The position numbers and the translations under genes are program-made. 64,000 bases of DNA from Bog-756 sp963699105 (GTDB taxonomy: Bacteria > Actinomycetota > Acidimicrobiia > Acidimicrobiales > RAAP-2). How positions within the stretch are numbered: position 1 is the first letter of the stretch; every line of letters starts with the position of its first letter. The notes under the pieces are model-generated. The model worked only from the letters and a program-made list of their open reading frames with translations, was not told the origin of the DNA and searched no databases. The DNA is taken from contig CAVOTI010000005.1 of the NCBI GenBank assembly GCA_963699105.1, forward strand, positions 992,001 through 1,056,000. Reading direction: 5' to 3'. Below are positions 25,708 through 34,223 of this stretch, in pieces.

Positions 25708-26379
25708 TCAGCCGGCTGGTGGAGGTCCCTCGGTACCCGATGCCGACGGAGGTCCGGCCGAGCCCCCGGCCAACGGCGGCCCCGACGGGGCGGCCCCGGA
25801 GGCAGTCGGTCCGGTTCCCGGGAAGGTGACCTGTGGAACAGCCCGGTCCTCATCGTCGACGGCGAAGAACGCCACCGCCTTGAACCCGAACATCCCGGCG
25901 ATCAGGTTGCGGGGAAACGTCTGGAGGGCGATGTTGAAGTCCCGGGCGCTGGTGTTGTAGTAGCGGCGGGCGTACTCGATCTTGTCCTCGGTGGCGGTCA
26001 ACGTCTCCTGCAGCTGCAGGAAGCTCTCGACCGCCCGCAGCTGTGGGTAGTTCTCGGCCACCGCGAACAACGACCGGAGGGCCCCGGTCAGGGCATTTTC
26101 GGCCGGGGCGATCTTCGCCGGGTCGCCGGTGGCGCCGGCGCTCACCGCATTGGCCCTGGCCTGGGTCACCGCTTCGAACGTCCCCTGCTCGTGGGCGGCA
26201 TACCCCTGCACCGTCGACACCAGGTTGGGGATGAGGTCGTGGCGGCGCTTCAGCTCGACATCGATCTCGGACCACGCCTCCTGGGTCCGGTTGCGCTTCC
26301 TGACGAGGCCGTTGAAGGCGACCCACAGCCCGAGGACCAGGAGCACGACGATGACGATGACGATGATCAGCGCAACCAT
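25708..26379 (-). CDS. lemA: LemA family membrane-anchored protein
   Basis: A 223-residue protein with an N-terminal anchor (VALIIVIVIVVLLVLGLWVAF) and the helical LemA core: WSEIDVELKRRHDLIPNLVS, LQLQETLTATEDKIEYARRY and NTFPRN-type ending (LQTFPRNLIAGMFGFK). The C-terminal ~40 residues are Pro/Gly-rich and disordered. GAGGGGG lies about 10-15 nt before ATG 26379, and TAGAGT near 26415-26420 could be its -10, so unlike many neighbours it has a leader. The LemA function is not settled. Confidence 0.88.
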   Translation of the reverse strand: MVALIIVIVIVVLLVLGLWVAFNGLVRKRNRTQEAWSEIDVELKRRHDLIPNLVSTVQGYAAHEQGTFEAVTQARANAVSAGATGDPAKIAPAENALTGALRSLFAVAENYPQLRAVESFLQLQETLTATEDKIEYARRYYNTSARDFNIALQTFPRNLIAGMFGFKAVAFFAVDDEDRAVPQVTFPGTGPTASGAAPSGPPLAGGSAGPPSASGTEGPPPAG

Positions 26380-26506
26380 GATGGAGCGGACCCCCTCGGA
26401 GCTGGTATGTCGCGAACTCTATCGGGTGCGCTGGTGCTCGGCCAGGGGTCGGGCCGACGCCACCGTCGGGCCGTCGGTCGTCCCACCGGCCGGAGACCGG
26501 GGCCGG

Positions 26507-27721
26507 CTACTTGATGTGCACCCCGGAGATGGCCCGGGCGATGATCAGCCGCTGGATCTCGCTCGTCCCCTCGAAGATGGTGTAGATCTTCGAGTCGCGG
26601 TGCCAGCGCTCCACCGGGTGGTCGCGGATGTAGCCGTAGCCCCCCATGATCTGGATGGCCTCCTCGGTGACGTGCACGGCCGTCTCGCCGGCGTAGAGCT
26701 TGGACATCGAGCCCTCACCGGACGTGAACTCCTTGCCGTTGCGACCCATCCACGACGCCCGCCAGATCAGCATGCGGGAGGCATCGATGCGGGTCTTCAT
26801 GTCGGCCAGCTTGAAGGCGATGGCCTGGTTCTCGATGATGGCCCGACCGAAGGCCTTGCGCTCCTTGGCGTAGTCCAGGGAGTACTCGTAGGCGGCACGG
26901 GCGATACCGAGGGCCTGGGCCCCGACGGTGGGCCTGGACGCCTCGAAGGTCTTCATGGCCGCCTGACTGGTCGAGCGCTTGCCCTCCCGGGCCCGGGCCA
27001 ACTTCTCGTCGAGGGCGTCCTTGCCTCCGAGCAGGAGGTGGCCGGGGATGCGGCAGTCGTCGAGGATGACCTCGGCGGTGTGGGAGGCGCGGATTCCCAT
27101 TTTCTGGAACTTCTGGCCCTGGGACAGCCCGGGGGTGTTGGGCGGGACGATGAAGCTGGCCTGGCCGCGGGCGCCCAGCTCGGGGTCGACCGAGGCCACC
27201 ACCACGTGGATGTCGGCGATGCCACCGTTGGTGATCCAGGTCTTCGTCCCGTTGAGCACCCACTCGTCCTTGGCCTCGTCGTAGACGGCCCTGGTCCGCA
27301 GGGACGAGACGTCGGAGCCGGCATCCGGCTCGGACACGGCGAAGGCGGCCATCTGGATCTTGTCGGGCGTGCCGAAGCACTGCGGGCCCCACTCCATCAA
27401 CTGCTCGGGCGTGCCGTTGCTGGCGATGCCGGCCAGGCCGAGCGTGCTCCCGAAGATGGCCAGGGCGATGCCGGCGTCACCCCACGAGAGCTCCTCGCTG
27501 GCGATGGGCATGAGCAGGCCGGAGTCGTCGAAGAAGGCCTGGGTGATGAAGTCGAACGAGTAGAGCCCGATGTGGGCGGCCTCTTCGATGATCGGCCAGG
27601 GCGTCTCCTCCCGCTCGTCCCACTCGTGACCGGCGGGCCGCACCACGTTCTCGGCGAAGTCGTGCACCCACTTCTGGATCTGCAGTTGGTCCTCGTTGAG
27701 GTCCAGTGAGAATTCAGCCAT
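26507..27721 (-). CDS. Acyl-CoA dehydrogenase
   Basis: A FAD-dependent acyl-CoA dehydrogenase of 404 residues catalysing alpha,beta-dehydrogenation of an acyl-CoA. Family blocks are AAFAVSEPDAGSDVSSLRT, WVLNGTKTWITNGG, ALGIARAAYEYSLDYAKERK and, near the end, IQIMGGYGYIRDHPVERWHRD followed by IYTIFEGTSEIQRLII. In the latter, Glu of FEGTSE is in the place of the catalytic base of short/medium-chain types. ATG 27721 has GGAG/AGGAA just upstream. Substrate chain length is unknown. Confidence 0.92.
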   Translation of the reverse strand: MAEFSLDLNEDQLQIQKWVHDFAENVVRPAGHEWDEREETPWPIIEEAAHIGLYSFDFITQAFFDDSGLLMPIASEELSWGDAGIALAIFGSTLGLAGIASNGTPEQLMEWGPQCFGTPDKIQMAAFAVSEPDAGSDVSSLRTRAVYDEAKDEWVLNGTKTWITNGGIADIHVVVASVDPELGARGQASFIVPPNTPGLSQGQKFQKMGIRASHTAEVILDDCRIPGHLLLGGKDALDEKLARAREGKRSTSQAAMKTFEASRPTVGAQALGIARAAYEYSLDYAKERKAFGRAIIENQAIAFKLADMKTRIDASRMLIWRASWMGRNGKEFTSGEGSMSKLYAGETAVHVTEEAIQIMGGYGYIRDHPVERWHRDSKIYTIFEGTSEIQRLIIARAISGVHIK

Positions 27722-28086
27722 GGTTCCTGCTCCGTTCCGACCCTGGGTGGGCCTGCCAGCTGTATGGGCCATCACGCCCTCCGGTCCACCGGAGGTACCG
27801 GGCGCCGCCCTCGCAATCAGCGCTCGGCCGTGGTTACTCAATGGTATGGTTACCCAATAGTAACCTCGAATGGACGACCTCGCCACCCGGGCCCTCCTGG
27901 GCCAACCCGGGCCCACCCGGGGGCCGTGGTGTGGCCGACCCGTCGACGGAGCCGGGGGGCACGGAGCGGGCGTACCGGCACCGGGGCCGGCCGGCCCGGA
28001 GACAGCGATACCACCGGGGCGCGATCCTGCCGGAGCACGCTCAAACAGTGATTCGGACAGGCCGCCGGGCCTGAGGGGTAGCTGTC
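27722..28086. other. Intergenic region with operator-like repeats and GC-rich hairpins
   Basis: This 365-bp gap lies between cspA and the acyl-CoA dehydrogenase gene. It holds the GGTTAC repeats at 27832-27865. Between 27890 and 27945 it also contains dense GGGCCC/CCCGGG inverted repeats that could form strong hairpins near the cspA 3' end. No gene with a start context was seen. Confidence 0.6.
27832..27865. promoter_or_regulatory. Operator-like repeats GGTTAC upstream of the acyl-CoA dehydrogenase
   Basis: GGTTACtCAAT (27832-27842) and GGTTACcCAAT (27848-27858) are direct repeats. The second half-site also pairs with GTAACC (27860-27865) as a perfect 6-bp inverted repeat with a 6-bp spacer. 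This is typical of a dimeric repressor site of TetR type; the regulator is not identified. It lies 111-144 bp upstream of ATG 27721. Confidence 0.55.
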
Positions 28087-28299
28087 CTAGGCGGGCTGGG
28101 CCAGGCGCACGTCGACGGCCTGGAGGCCCTTGGGACCTTCCTGAAGATCGAACTCGACGGCCTGACCCTCTTCGAGCGAGCGAAACCCGCTCATCTGGAT
28201 GGCGGAGTGGTGCACGAAGACATCGGCGCCGCCGTCCGGCTGAGAGATGAAGCCGAAGCCCTTCTCGGCATTGAACCACTTGACAGTTCCGGAAGCCAC
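28087..28299 (-). CDS. cspA: Cold-shock domain protein (CspA family)
   Basis: A 70-residue single-domain RNA/ssDNA-binding protein. RNP1 is KGFGFISQ and RNP2 is DVFVHHSAI; the start reads ASGTVKWFNAEKGFGFI. GTG 28299 has a strong GGAAAGGGG site about 9 nt upstream. The spacer to cysS (28300-28492) is about 190 bp and may include a long structured 5' leader, as is common for csp genes. Confidence 0.95.
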   Translation of the reverse strand: MASGTVKWFNAEKGFGFISQPDGGADVFVHHSAIQMSGFRSLEEGQAVEFDLQEGPKGLQAVDVRLAQPA

Positions 28300-28492
28300 G
28301 GTGGCTTACCCCTTTCCTCCACGCATGCAATGCACGCAGAGAGCCACGCAACGGCAGTTCGACCGGTTCTCCCGCCTGCCGGCGGGTCTTCGATCATCAA
28401 CCGAAGGGGGACTCTCTGCCCGGCAAACGCTAGCAGTCTCCCCCCGAGAATCAACCGGTGAAGGGCTCTATGAGAACCTGTTCACACGGTGT

Positions 28493-29896
28493 TCATCGTG
28501 GGCTGATCCTGGTCCCGTCGGGACCGTCCTCGACCAACCACCCAGCGTCCTCCAGGTGGCTACGCAGGGCGTCGGCCCGGGCCCAGTCCCGCTCGGCCCG
28601 GGCCGAGTCGCGACGGCGGACCAGCTCGGCGGTGGCCTCGTCCAACTCGGCCTCCGACCCCGCCCGCAGGGGAAGCCCGAGGGCGGCGGCGAGGAGAGCC
28701 ACGGTGTCGGCCAGTCGCTGGGCCCTGTTCCGGTCACCGGCGTCGGCGGCGGTGTTGGCCTCCCGCACCAGTTCGAACAGGCCGGCCAGGGCGCCGGACG
28801 TGTCGAGATCGTCGTCCATCGAACGTCGGAAGCGGGCCACGGCGGCGGCGTCCACCGCCGCGTCGTCGTCCCAGTCGGCGCCGCCTGCCACCACCGGTCC
28901 CGAGGCCAACAGGTCGGGCAACGAGAATCGGCGGGCCAGTTCGTCCAGCCGGGCCAGTCCGCTCTCGGCGTCGCCGATGGTTTCCGGTGTGACCTCGATG
29001 GGCGAGCGGTAGTGCGAGCGGAGGACCAACAGGCGGTAGGCGCGGGGGTCGCTGTGGGCCAGCAGGTCGTCGAGGGAGGTGAAGTTGCCCAGGGACTTGG
29101 ACATCTTCTCCCCTTCCATGGTGACCCAGCCGTTGTGCATCCAGTGGCGGGCGAACTCGCGGTCCTCGGCCACCGCCTGGGCCCGCTCGTTCTCGTGATG
29201 GGGGAAGATCAGGTCCTGGCCACCGCCGTGCAGCTCGAAACCGTCACCCAGCAGGTCGAGCGACATCACCACGCACTCGGTGTGCCAGCCAGGCCGTCCG
29301 TCCCCCCACGGGGCCTCCCACGAAGGCTCCCCGGGCTTGGCCTTCTTCCACAGGACGAAGTCGAGAGGGGATCGCTTGTCCTCGTCGGCCTCGACCCGCG
29401 CTCCGCTCCGCAGCGAATCGAGTGGCTGGCGGGCCAGCAGGCCGTAGCCGGGGACGTCCAGCACCGACAGGTAGACGCCGGTGTCCGTCTCGTAGGCCAC
29501 ACCCCGTGACACCAGGTCCTCCACCAGGGCGATCATCCGGTCCACGTAGGCGGTGGCGTGCGGGGTCTCGTCGGGCCGGAGGACGCCGAGGGCGTCGACG
29601 ATCTCCCACCAACGCCCCTCGTTGACCGCGGTGAACTCGTCGATGTCGACTCCGGCGGCGGCGGCACCGTCGATGATCTTGTCGTCGATGTCGGTGATGT
29701 TCGAGACGTAGGTGACGTCCAACCCGGTGAACAGGAGGTAGCGGCGGAGCACGTCGAAGACGAGGGCCATCCGGCCGTGACCGAGATGGGGCGCCCCGTC
29801 CACCGTCAGGCCGCAGACATAGACGGAGACCTTCCCGGGCTCCCGCAGCCTGAGCGGACCCACCTGGCCGGTTGCGGTGTCGTGGAGCCGGAGCAC
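28493..29896 (-). CDS. cysS: Cysteinyl-tRNA synthetase
   Basis: A class I synthetase of 467 residues that charges tRNA-Cys. The HIGH-type motif is APHLGHGRM and the KMSKS motif is GEKMSKSLGNF. Zinc ligands are visible in VYVCGLT, GWHTECVVMS and FPHHENERAQ. The C-terminal DALR-like domain and RAERDWARADALRSHLED tail distinguish it from MshC, which is shorter. GTG 29896 lies 7 nt after TACCGT, so the mRNA looks leaderless. The start region CGLTVDGAPHLGHG is divergent from the common CGPTVYxxxHIGHA. It is divergent from valS. Confidence 0.9.
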   Translation of the reverse strand: MLRLHDTATGQVGPLRLREPGKVSVYVCGLTVDGAPHLGHGRMALVFDVLRRYLLFTGLDVTYVSNITDIDDKIIDGAAAAGVDIDEFTAVNEGRWWEIVDALGVLRPDETPHATAYVDRMIALVEDLVSRGVAYETDTGVYLSVLDVPGYGLLARQPLDSLRSGARVEADEDKRSPLDFVLWKKAKPGEPSWEAPWGDGRPGWHTECVVMSLDLLGDGFELHGGGQDLIFPHHENERAQAVAEDREFARHWMHNGWVTMEGEKMSKSLGNFTSLDDLLAHSDPRAYRLLVLRSHYRSPIEVTPETIGDAESGLARLDELARRFSLPDLLASGPVVAGGADWDDDAAVDAAAVARFRRSMDDDLDTSGALAGLFELVREANTAADAGDRNRAQRLADTVALLAAALGLPLRAGSEAELDEATAELVRRRDSARAERDWARADALRSHLEDAGWLVEDGPDGTRISPR

Positions 29897-29902
29897 GCAG
29901 GG

Positions 29903-29909
29903 TACGGTA
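29903..29909. promoter_or_regulatory. Symmetric shared -10 element for cysS and valS
   Basis: The heptamer TACGGTA reads as TACGGT on the + strand (9 nt before valS ATG 29918) and TACCGT on the - strand (7 nt before cysS GTG 29896). The start codons are only 21 bp apart, so the two synthetase genes share one melting site and almost no leader. Confidence 0.6.
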
Positions 29910-29917
29910 ACCCGATC

Positions 29918-32548
29918 ATGAGCACCGACGCGACCGGACCGGCCGACCACCCGGCCGGTCCGAGGGGGATCCCCGACAAGCCCGGACTGGAGGGTTTGGA
30001 GGCGATATGGGCGGCCCGGTGGGAGGACCAGGGCACCTACGCCTTCGACCGGACCGCCCCCCGGGACCGGGTGTTCTCCCTCGACACGCCACCGCCCACC
30101 GTGTCGGGATCGCTCCACATCGGCCACGTGTTCTCCTACACCCACACCGACGCGGTGGCCCGCTTCCAGCGGATGCGGGGAAAGGCCGTGTTCTATCCCA
30201 TGGGGTGGGACGACAACGGGCTGCCCACCGAGCGGCGGGTCCAGAACTACTTCGGGGTCCGTTGTGACCCCAGCCTTCCCTTCGACCCGACCTTCGTCCC
30301 GCCTGCCGAACCACCGAAGGACCCGGTCTCGATCTCGAGACCCAACTTCGTAGCCCTGTGCCACCAGCTCACCGCCGAGGACGAGCAGATCTTCGAGCAT
30401 CTGTGGCGCACCCTCGGCCTGTCGGTGGACTGGTCCCACACCTACGCCACCATCTCCGAACGCGCCCAGCGGGTGTCGCAGCGGGGGTTCCTGCGGCTGG
30501 CCCGGCGCCGGCAGGTGGTCCAGCGGACGGCACCCACCCTGTGGGACGTCGACTTCCGCACGGCGGTGAGCCAGGCCGAGCTCGAGGACCGGGAGCGACC
30601 CGGTGCCTATCACCGGATCCGTTTCCCTCGGGTCGACGGCCACGGAGCCGTCGACGTCGAGACCACCCGCCCCGAGCTCCTCCCGGCGTGCGTGGCCCTG
30701 GTGGCCCACCCCGACGATGAGCGCTACGCACCCTTGTGCGGCACCGAGGTGTCGACCCCGCTGTTCGATGTGCGGGTGCCGGTCCTCGCCCACCCGTTGG
30801 CCGAGCCCGACAAGGGAACCGGCATCGCCATGATCTGCACCTTCGGCGACACCACCGACGTTGTGTGGTGGCGCGATCTCTCCCTCCCCACCCGCACCGT
30901 GGTCGGCCGGGACGGCCGCCTGCTGCCGGTGGAGTGGGGCGCACCCGGCTGGGAATCGGACCACCCCGGAGCGGCCTCCATCGCCTACGCAGAGATGGTG
31001 GGCCGGACCGTCAGACAGGCCCAGGGGCGGATCGTCGAGATGCTGGCCGCCTCGGGCTCGTTGATCGGGGAGCCCAGACCGATCACCCACCCGGTCAAGT
31101 TCTACGAGAAAGGGGAACGACCGCTGGAGATCGTCTCGTCCCGGCAGTGGTTCGTGGAGACGCTGCCCCTGCGCCACCGGCTGTTGGCCCGGGGCGAGGA
31201 GCTGCGCTGGCACCCCCCCTACATGGCCCACCGGTACCGCGCCTGGGTGGAGGGTCTCAATGCCGACTGGAACATCAGTCGCCAACGGTTCTTCGGTGTT
31301 CCCTTCCCGGTCTGGTACCCGGTCGACGGTGCGGGGGAGACGGTGTTCGAGACCCCGCTGTTGGCCGCCGAGGACCGGCTCCCGGTCGACCCCTCTACCG
31401 ACGTGCCCCAGGGATTCGACGAGTCCCAGCGCGGTCAGCCCGGGGGGTTCGTCGGCGACCCCGACGTGATGGACACCTGGGCCACCTCGTCGCTCACCCC
31501 CCAGATCGCCGGCGGGTGGGAGGACGATCCCGACCTGTTCGCCCGGGTGTTCCCGATGAACGTCCGACCCCAGGCCCACGAGATCATCCGGACCTGGCTG
31601 TTCTCGACCGTGGTCCGCTCCGAGCTCGAACACGGCTCCCTGCCGTGGACGGACGTGGCCATCTCCGGATGGGTCCTCGATCCCGACCGGAAGAAGATGT
31701 CCAAGTCCAAGGGGGACGTGGTCACCCCTCTCCCCCTTTTGGAGAAGCACGGAGCCGATGCCGTCCGGTACTGGGCGGCCGGCGGCCGCCCGGGCACCGA
31801 CACCGCCTTCGACGAGGACCAGATGAAGGTGGGTCGCCGGCTGGCCATCAAGGTCCTCAACGCTTCGCGATTCGTCCTCGGCCGTATCGTCGGCCAGACC
31901 GGGACGCTCGAGACCCCGGGGCCCGAGGCGGTGACCGCCCCCATCGACCGGGACATGCTGGCCCGCCTGTCCGAGGTCGTCGACCAGGCCACGGTGGCCT
32001 TCGAGGAGTTCGACTACGCCCGGTCGCTGGAACGGACCGAGACCTTCTTCTGGTCGTTCTGCGACGACTACCTCGAGCTGGTCAAGACCAGGGCCTACGG
32101 AGATCCCACCGAGGCGGGTCCGGCCTCGGCCCGCCGCTCGTTGGTGCTGGCCCTGTCGGTGTTGCTGCGGCTGCTGGCCCCGATCCTCCCCTTCGTCACC
32201 GAGGAGGTCTGGTCATGGTGGCACTCGGGATCGATCCACAACGCCCCCTGGCCCGACCGGACCGAGTTCGGTCCGGATGCCGCCGACCGGGCGCCGGAAA
32301 GCGTGTCGGTCCTCGAGGTGGCATCCGACGTGCTCGGTCAGATCCGCAAGGCCAAAACAGGGGCCAAACGGTCGATGCGATCACCGGTGGCCGTCCTGGC
32401 CGTGACCGACACCCCCGAGCGGATGGCGGCACTGGAACTGGCCTCCGACGACGTCGCCGATGCCGGCGGTGTCCGGACCATCACCACCGCGTTGTGCGCC
32501 GATGCCGCCGAAGCCGCGGTGGAAGTCGAGCTGGCCGACGACGACTGA
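29918..32548 (+). CDS. valS: Valyl-tRNA synthetase
   Basis: A class I synthetase of 876 residues that charges tRNA-Val. SGSLHIGHVFSYTHTDA carries the HIGH motif near residue ~66 and KKMSKSKGDVVTPLPLLEKH the KMSKS loop. VETTRPELLPACVALVAHP marks the CP1 editing domain, and DPDVMDTWATSSLTPQI is the ValRS block. The C-terminal coiled coil of E. coli ValRS is not evident, matching the shorter actinobacterial/archaeal-type enzyme. ATG 29918 follows TACGGT and no ribosome site is seen. The gene ends 5 bp from convergent livF. Confidence 0.93.
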   Translation: MSTDATGPADHPAGPRGIPDKPGLEGLEAIWAARWEDQGTYAFDRTAPRDRVFSLDTPPPTVSGSLHIGHVFSYTHTDAVARFQRMRGKAVFYPMGWDDNGLPTERRVQNYFGVRCDPSLPFDPTFVPPAEPPKDPVSISRPNFVALCHQLTAEDEQIFEHLWRTLGLSVDWSHTYATISERAQRVSQRGFLRLARRRQVVQRTAPTLWDVDFRTAVSQAELEDRERPGAYHRIRFPRVDGHGAVDVETTRPELLPACVALVAHPDDERYAPLCGTEVSTPLFDVRVPVLAHPLAEPDKGTGIAMICTFGDTTDVVWWRDLSLPTRTVVGRDGRLLPVEWGAPGWESDHPGAASIAYAEMVGRTVRQAQGRIVEMLAASGSLIGEPRPITHPVKFYEKGERPLEIVSSRQWFVETLPLRHRLLARGEELRWHPPYMAHRYRAWVEGLNADWNISRQRFFGVPFPVWYPVDGAGETVFETPLLAAEDRLPVDPSTDVPQGFDESQRGQPGGFVGDPDVMDTWATSSLTPQIAGGWEDDPDLFARVFPMNVRPQAHEIIRTWLFSTVVRSELEHGSLPWTDVAISGWVLDPDRKKMSKSKGDVVTPLPLLEKHGADAVRYWAAGGRPGTDTAFDEDQMKVGRRLAIKVLNASRFVLGRIVGQTGTLETPGPEAVTAPIDRDMLARLSEVVDQATVAFEEFDYARSLERTETFFWSFCDDYLELVKTRAYGDPTEAGPASARRSLVLALSVLLRLLAPILPFVTEEVWSWWHSGSIHNAPWPDRTEFGPDAADRAPESVSVLEVASDVLGQIRKAKTGAKRSMRSPVAVLAVTDTPERMAALELASDDVADAGGVRTITTALCADAAEAAVEVELADDD

Positions 32549-32553
32549 GCCGA

Positions 32554-33306
32554 TCAGGTGAGATAGGCGTCATGGGCGGCCGAGGCCATGGCTTGGGGGG
32601 TACCCTCCTGCTGGATCCGGCCGTGCACCATGATGGCGGCCCGGTTGGCCACACTGAGGGCCGTGGTCACGAACTGTTCGACCAGCAGCACTGTCATGCC
32701 CTGGGCGGCCAGCGTCCCCACCAACTCGTACAGCTCGGCCACGATCAGCGGGGCCAGGCCCATCGACAGCTCGTCGAGCAGCAGGGCCGTCGGCTCGGTG
32801 ACCAATGCTCGGGAGATGGCCAGCATCTGCTGCTCGCCACCGGACAGCGTCCCCGCCATCTGGCGCCGCCTCTCCCGCAGCCGGGGGAAGGTGGCGTAGG
32901 TCTTGTCCTCCACCTGCTTCAGGCTGATACCCCCCCGATAGGTCCAGATGGCCAGGTTCTCGCGCACGGTGAGGTTGGGGAAGATGCCCCGTCCCTCGGG
33001 AATGGCGCACAGGCCCGACTTGGTCAGCCGTTCGGGGGATCGCTTCCCGACCGGCCGGTCGCCGATCACCACCTGACCCGACGTCGGTCGCATCCGACCA
33101 CTGATCACCTTGAGCAGCGTCGACTTGCCGGCCCCGTTGGGACCGAGCAGGGCGAACACGCTCCCCGGTGGCACCACCAGATCGACCCCGTGGAGCACCT
33201 CGATGCGCCCGTAGGCGGCATGCACCGATTCGACCACGATGCTCGGGGGAAGACGACGAGCCCCGGTGTCGGCGCCCCCGGTCGGCACCGCGGCCAGGCC
33301 GGTCAT
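32554..33306 (-). CDS. livF: Branched-chain amino acid-type ABC importer ATPase (LivF)
   Basis: An ABC ATPase of 250 residues. Walker A is LLGPNGAGKSTLLKVISG, the signature is GTLSGGEQQMLAISRALV, and Walker B is LLLDELSMGLAPLI, the last being typical of LivF. ENLAIWTYRGGI and EGRGIFPNLTVRENL are also LivF-like. ATG 33306 overlaps the livG stop as ATGA. It energises uptake through the LivHM permease; substrate specificity lies with the binding protein. Confidence 0.93.
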   Translation of the reverse strand: MTGLAAVPTGGADTGARRLPPSIVVESVHAAYGRIEVLHGVDLVVPPGSVFALLGPNGAGKSTLLKVISGRMRPTSGQVVIGDRPVGKRSPERLTKSGLCAIPEGRGIFPNLTVRENLAIWTYRGGISLKQVEDKTYATFPRLRERRRQMAGTLSGGEQQMLAISRALVTEPTALLLDELSMGLAPLIVAELYELVGTLAAQGMTVLLVEQFVTTALSVANRAAIMVHGRIQQEGTPQAMASAAHDAYLT

Positions 33307-34223
33307 CGGGCGGGTCCGGCGCCGGTGGCGCCGGCGGCCGGTGGGGTCGGCGGTTGGCTGGTGGACGGGTCACTCCCCGATGTCGAGTCCACCGCCCCCA
33401 GGTAGGCCGCCTGGACCATCGGGTTGCGCCGGATCTGCTCCGGGGTCCCCGAGGCGATGATCTCGCCGAAGTCGAGTACGTAGATCTGGTCGCACACCCG
33501 CATGACCAACTCCATGTCGTGCTCCACCAGCAGCACGGCCATGCCGCCGGCGGCCAGCTTGGACAACAGGTCGCCCAGGGCTGCCGACTCCGTCTCGTCG
33601 AGGCCCGATCCCGGTTCGTCGAGCAGGAGGAGCTTGGGCCCGATGGCCAGCGCCCGGGCCAGTTCCACCATCCGGGCCAGCCCGGTGGACATGGCTGACG
33701 CCTGGCGGGAACCGAGGCCGCCGAGCCCCACCCCCGACAGCAGCCGGTCACAGGTCGTGGCCCCCGGCTGGCCCCGGCCGGCCGCTCCCGAGGCGTCCTG
33801 GTCGCCGGATCCGTTCACCGAACGCCTCCGGCCCGGAAGGAACCGGCGCAACCGGCGCATGTTCCACAGCGAGAGGTCGGACTCCAGCCCCACCTGCACG
33901 TTCTCGCTGGCCGAGAGGGTCCCGAAGACCTCCAGACGTTGAAACGTGCGGGCCAGTCCGAGTCGGGCCCGGTGATGGGGCTTCATGGCGGTGACATCGA
34001 CATCGAACAGCTGGACACTGCCCCGCTCGGGAACCTGGAGACCGCTGATCACGTTGAACAGGGTGGTCTTGCCGGCGCCGTTGGGCCCGATCAGCCCAGT
34101 CACCGACCCCGGTTCCACCGAGATGCTCACGCTGCCCAGGGCGGAAACGCCCCCGAACCGGACGGCCACCTCCGACACCGTCAGGGCGCTGGGACCCCGC
34201 TCCGGGGCGTCAACTGGCGGCAC
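33303..34223 (-). CDS. livG: Branched-chain amino acid-type ABC importer ATPase (LivG)
   Basis: The second ATPase, 306 residues from GTG 34223, which overlaps the end of the permease gene by 14 bp. Walker A is LIGPNGAGKTTLFNVISG, the Q-loop region LARTFQRLEVFGTLSASENV is LivG-like, and Walker B is LLLLDEPGSGLDETES. The signature is unusual: SAMSTGLARMVELARAL in place of LSxGxxR. A ~30-residue Gly/Asp-rich insert precedes it, and a Pro/Gly/Ala tail of ~25 residues follows the fold. Confidence 0.9.
   Translation of the reverse strand: MPPVDAPERGPSALTVSEVAVRFGGVSALGSVSISVEPGSVTGLIGPNGAGKTTLFNVISGLQVPERGSVQLFDVDVTAMKPHHRARLGLARTFQRLEVFGTLSASENVQVGLESDLSLWNMRRLRRFLPGRRRSVNGSGDQDASGAAGRGQPGATTCDRLLSGVGLGGLGSRQASAMSTGLARMVELARALAIGPKLLLLDEPGSGLDETESAALGDLLSKLAAGGMAVLLVEHDMELVMRVCDQIYVLDFGEIIASGTPEQIRRNPMVQAAYLGAVDSTSGSDPSTSQPPTPPAAGATGAGPAR

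Noticed and set aside
28493..29896. MshC (mycothiol ligase) as an alternative to CysS
   Set aside because: The protein has the longer C-terminal DALR-type region and the RAERDWARADALRSHLED tail of CysS; MshC ends earlier.
29897..31750. Extension of the cysS frame upstream through the valS region
   Set aside because: The extra ~600 codons are antisense to valS and precede the conserved CysS start at 29896.
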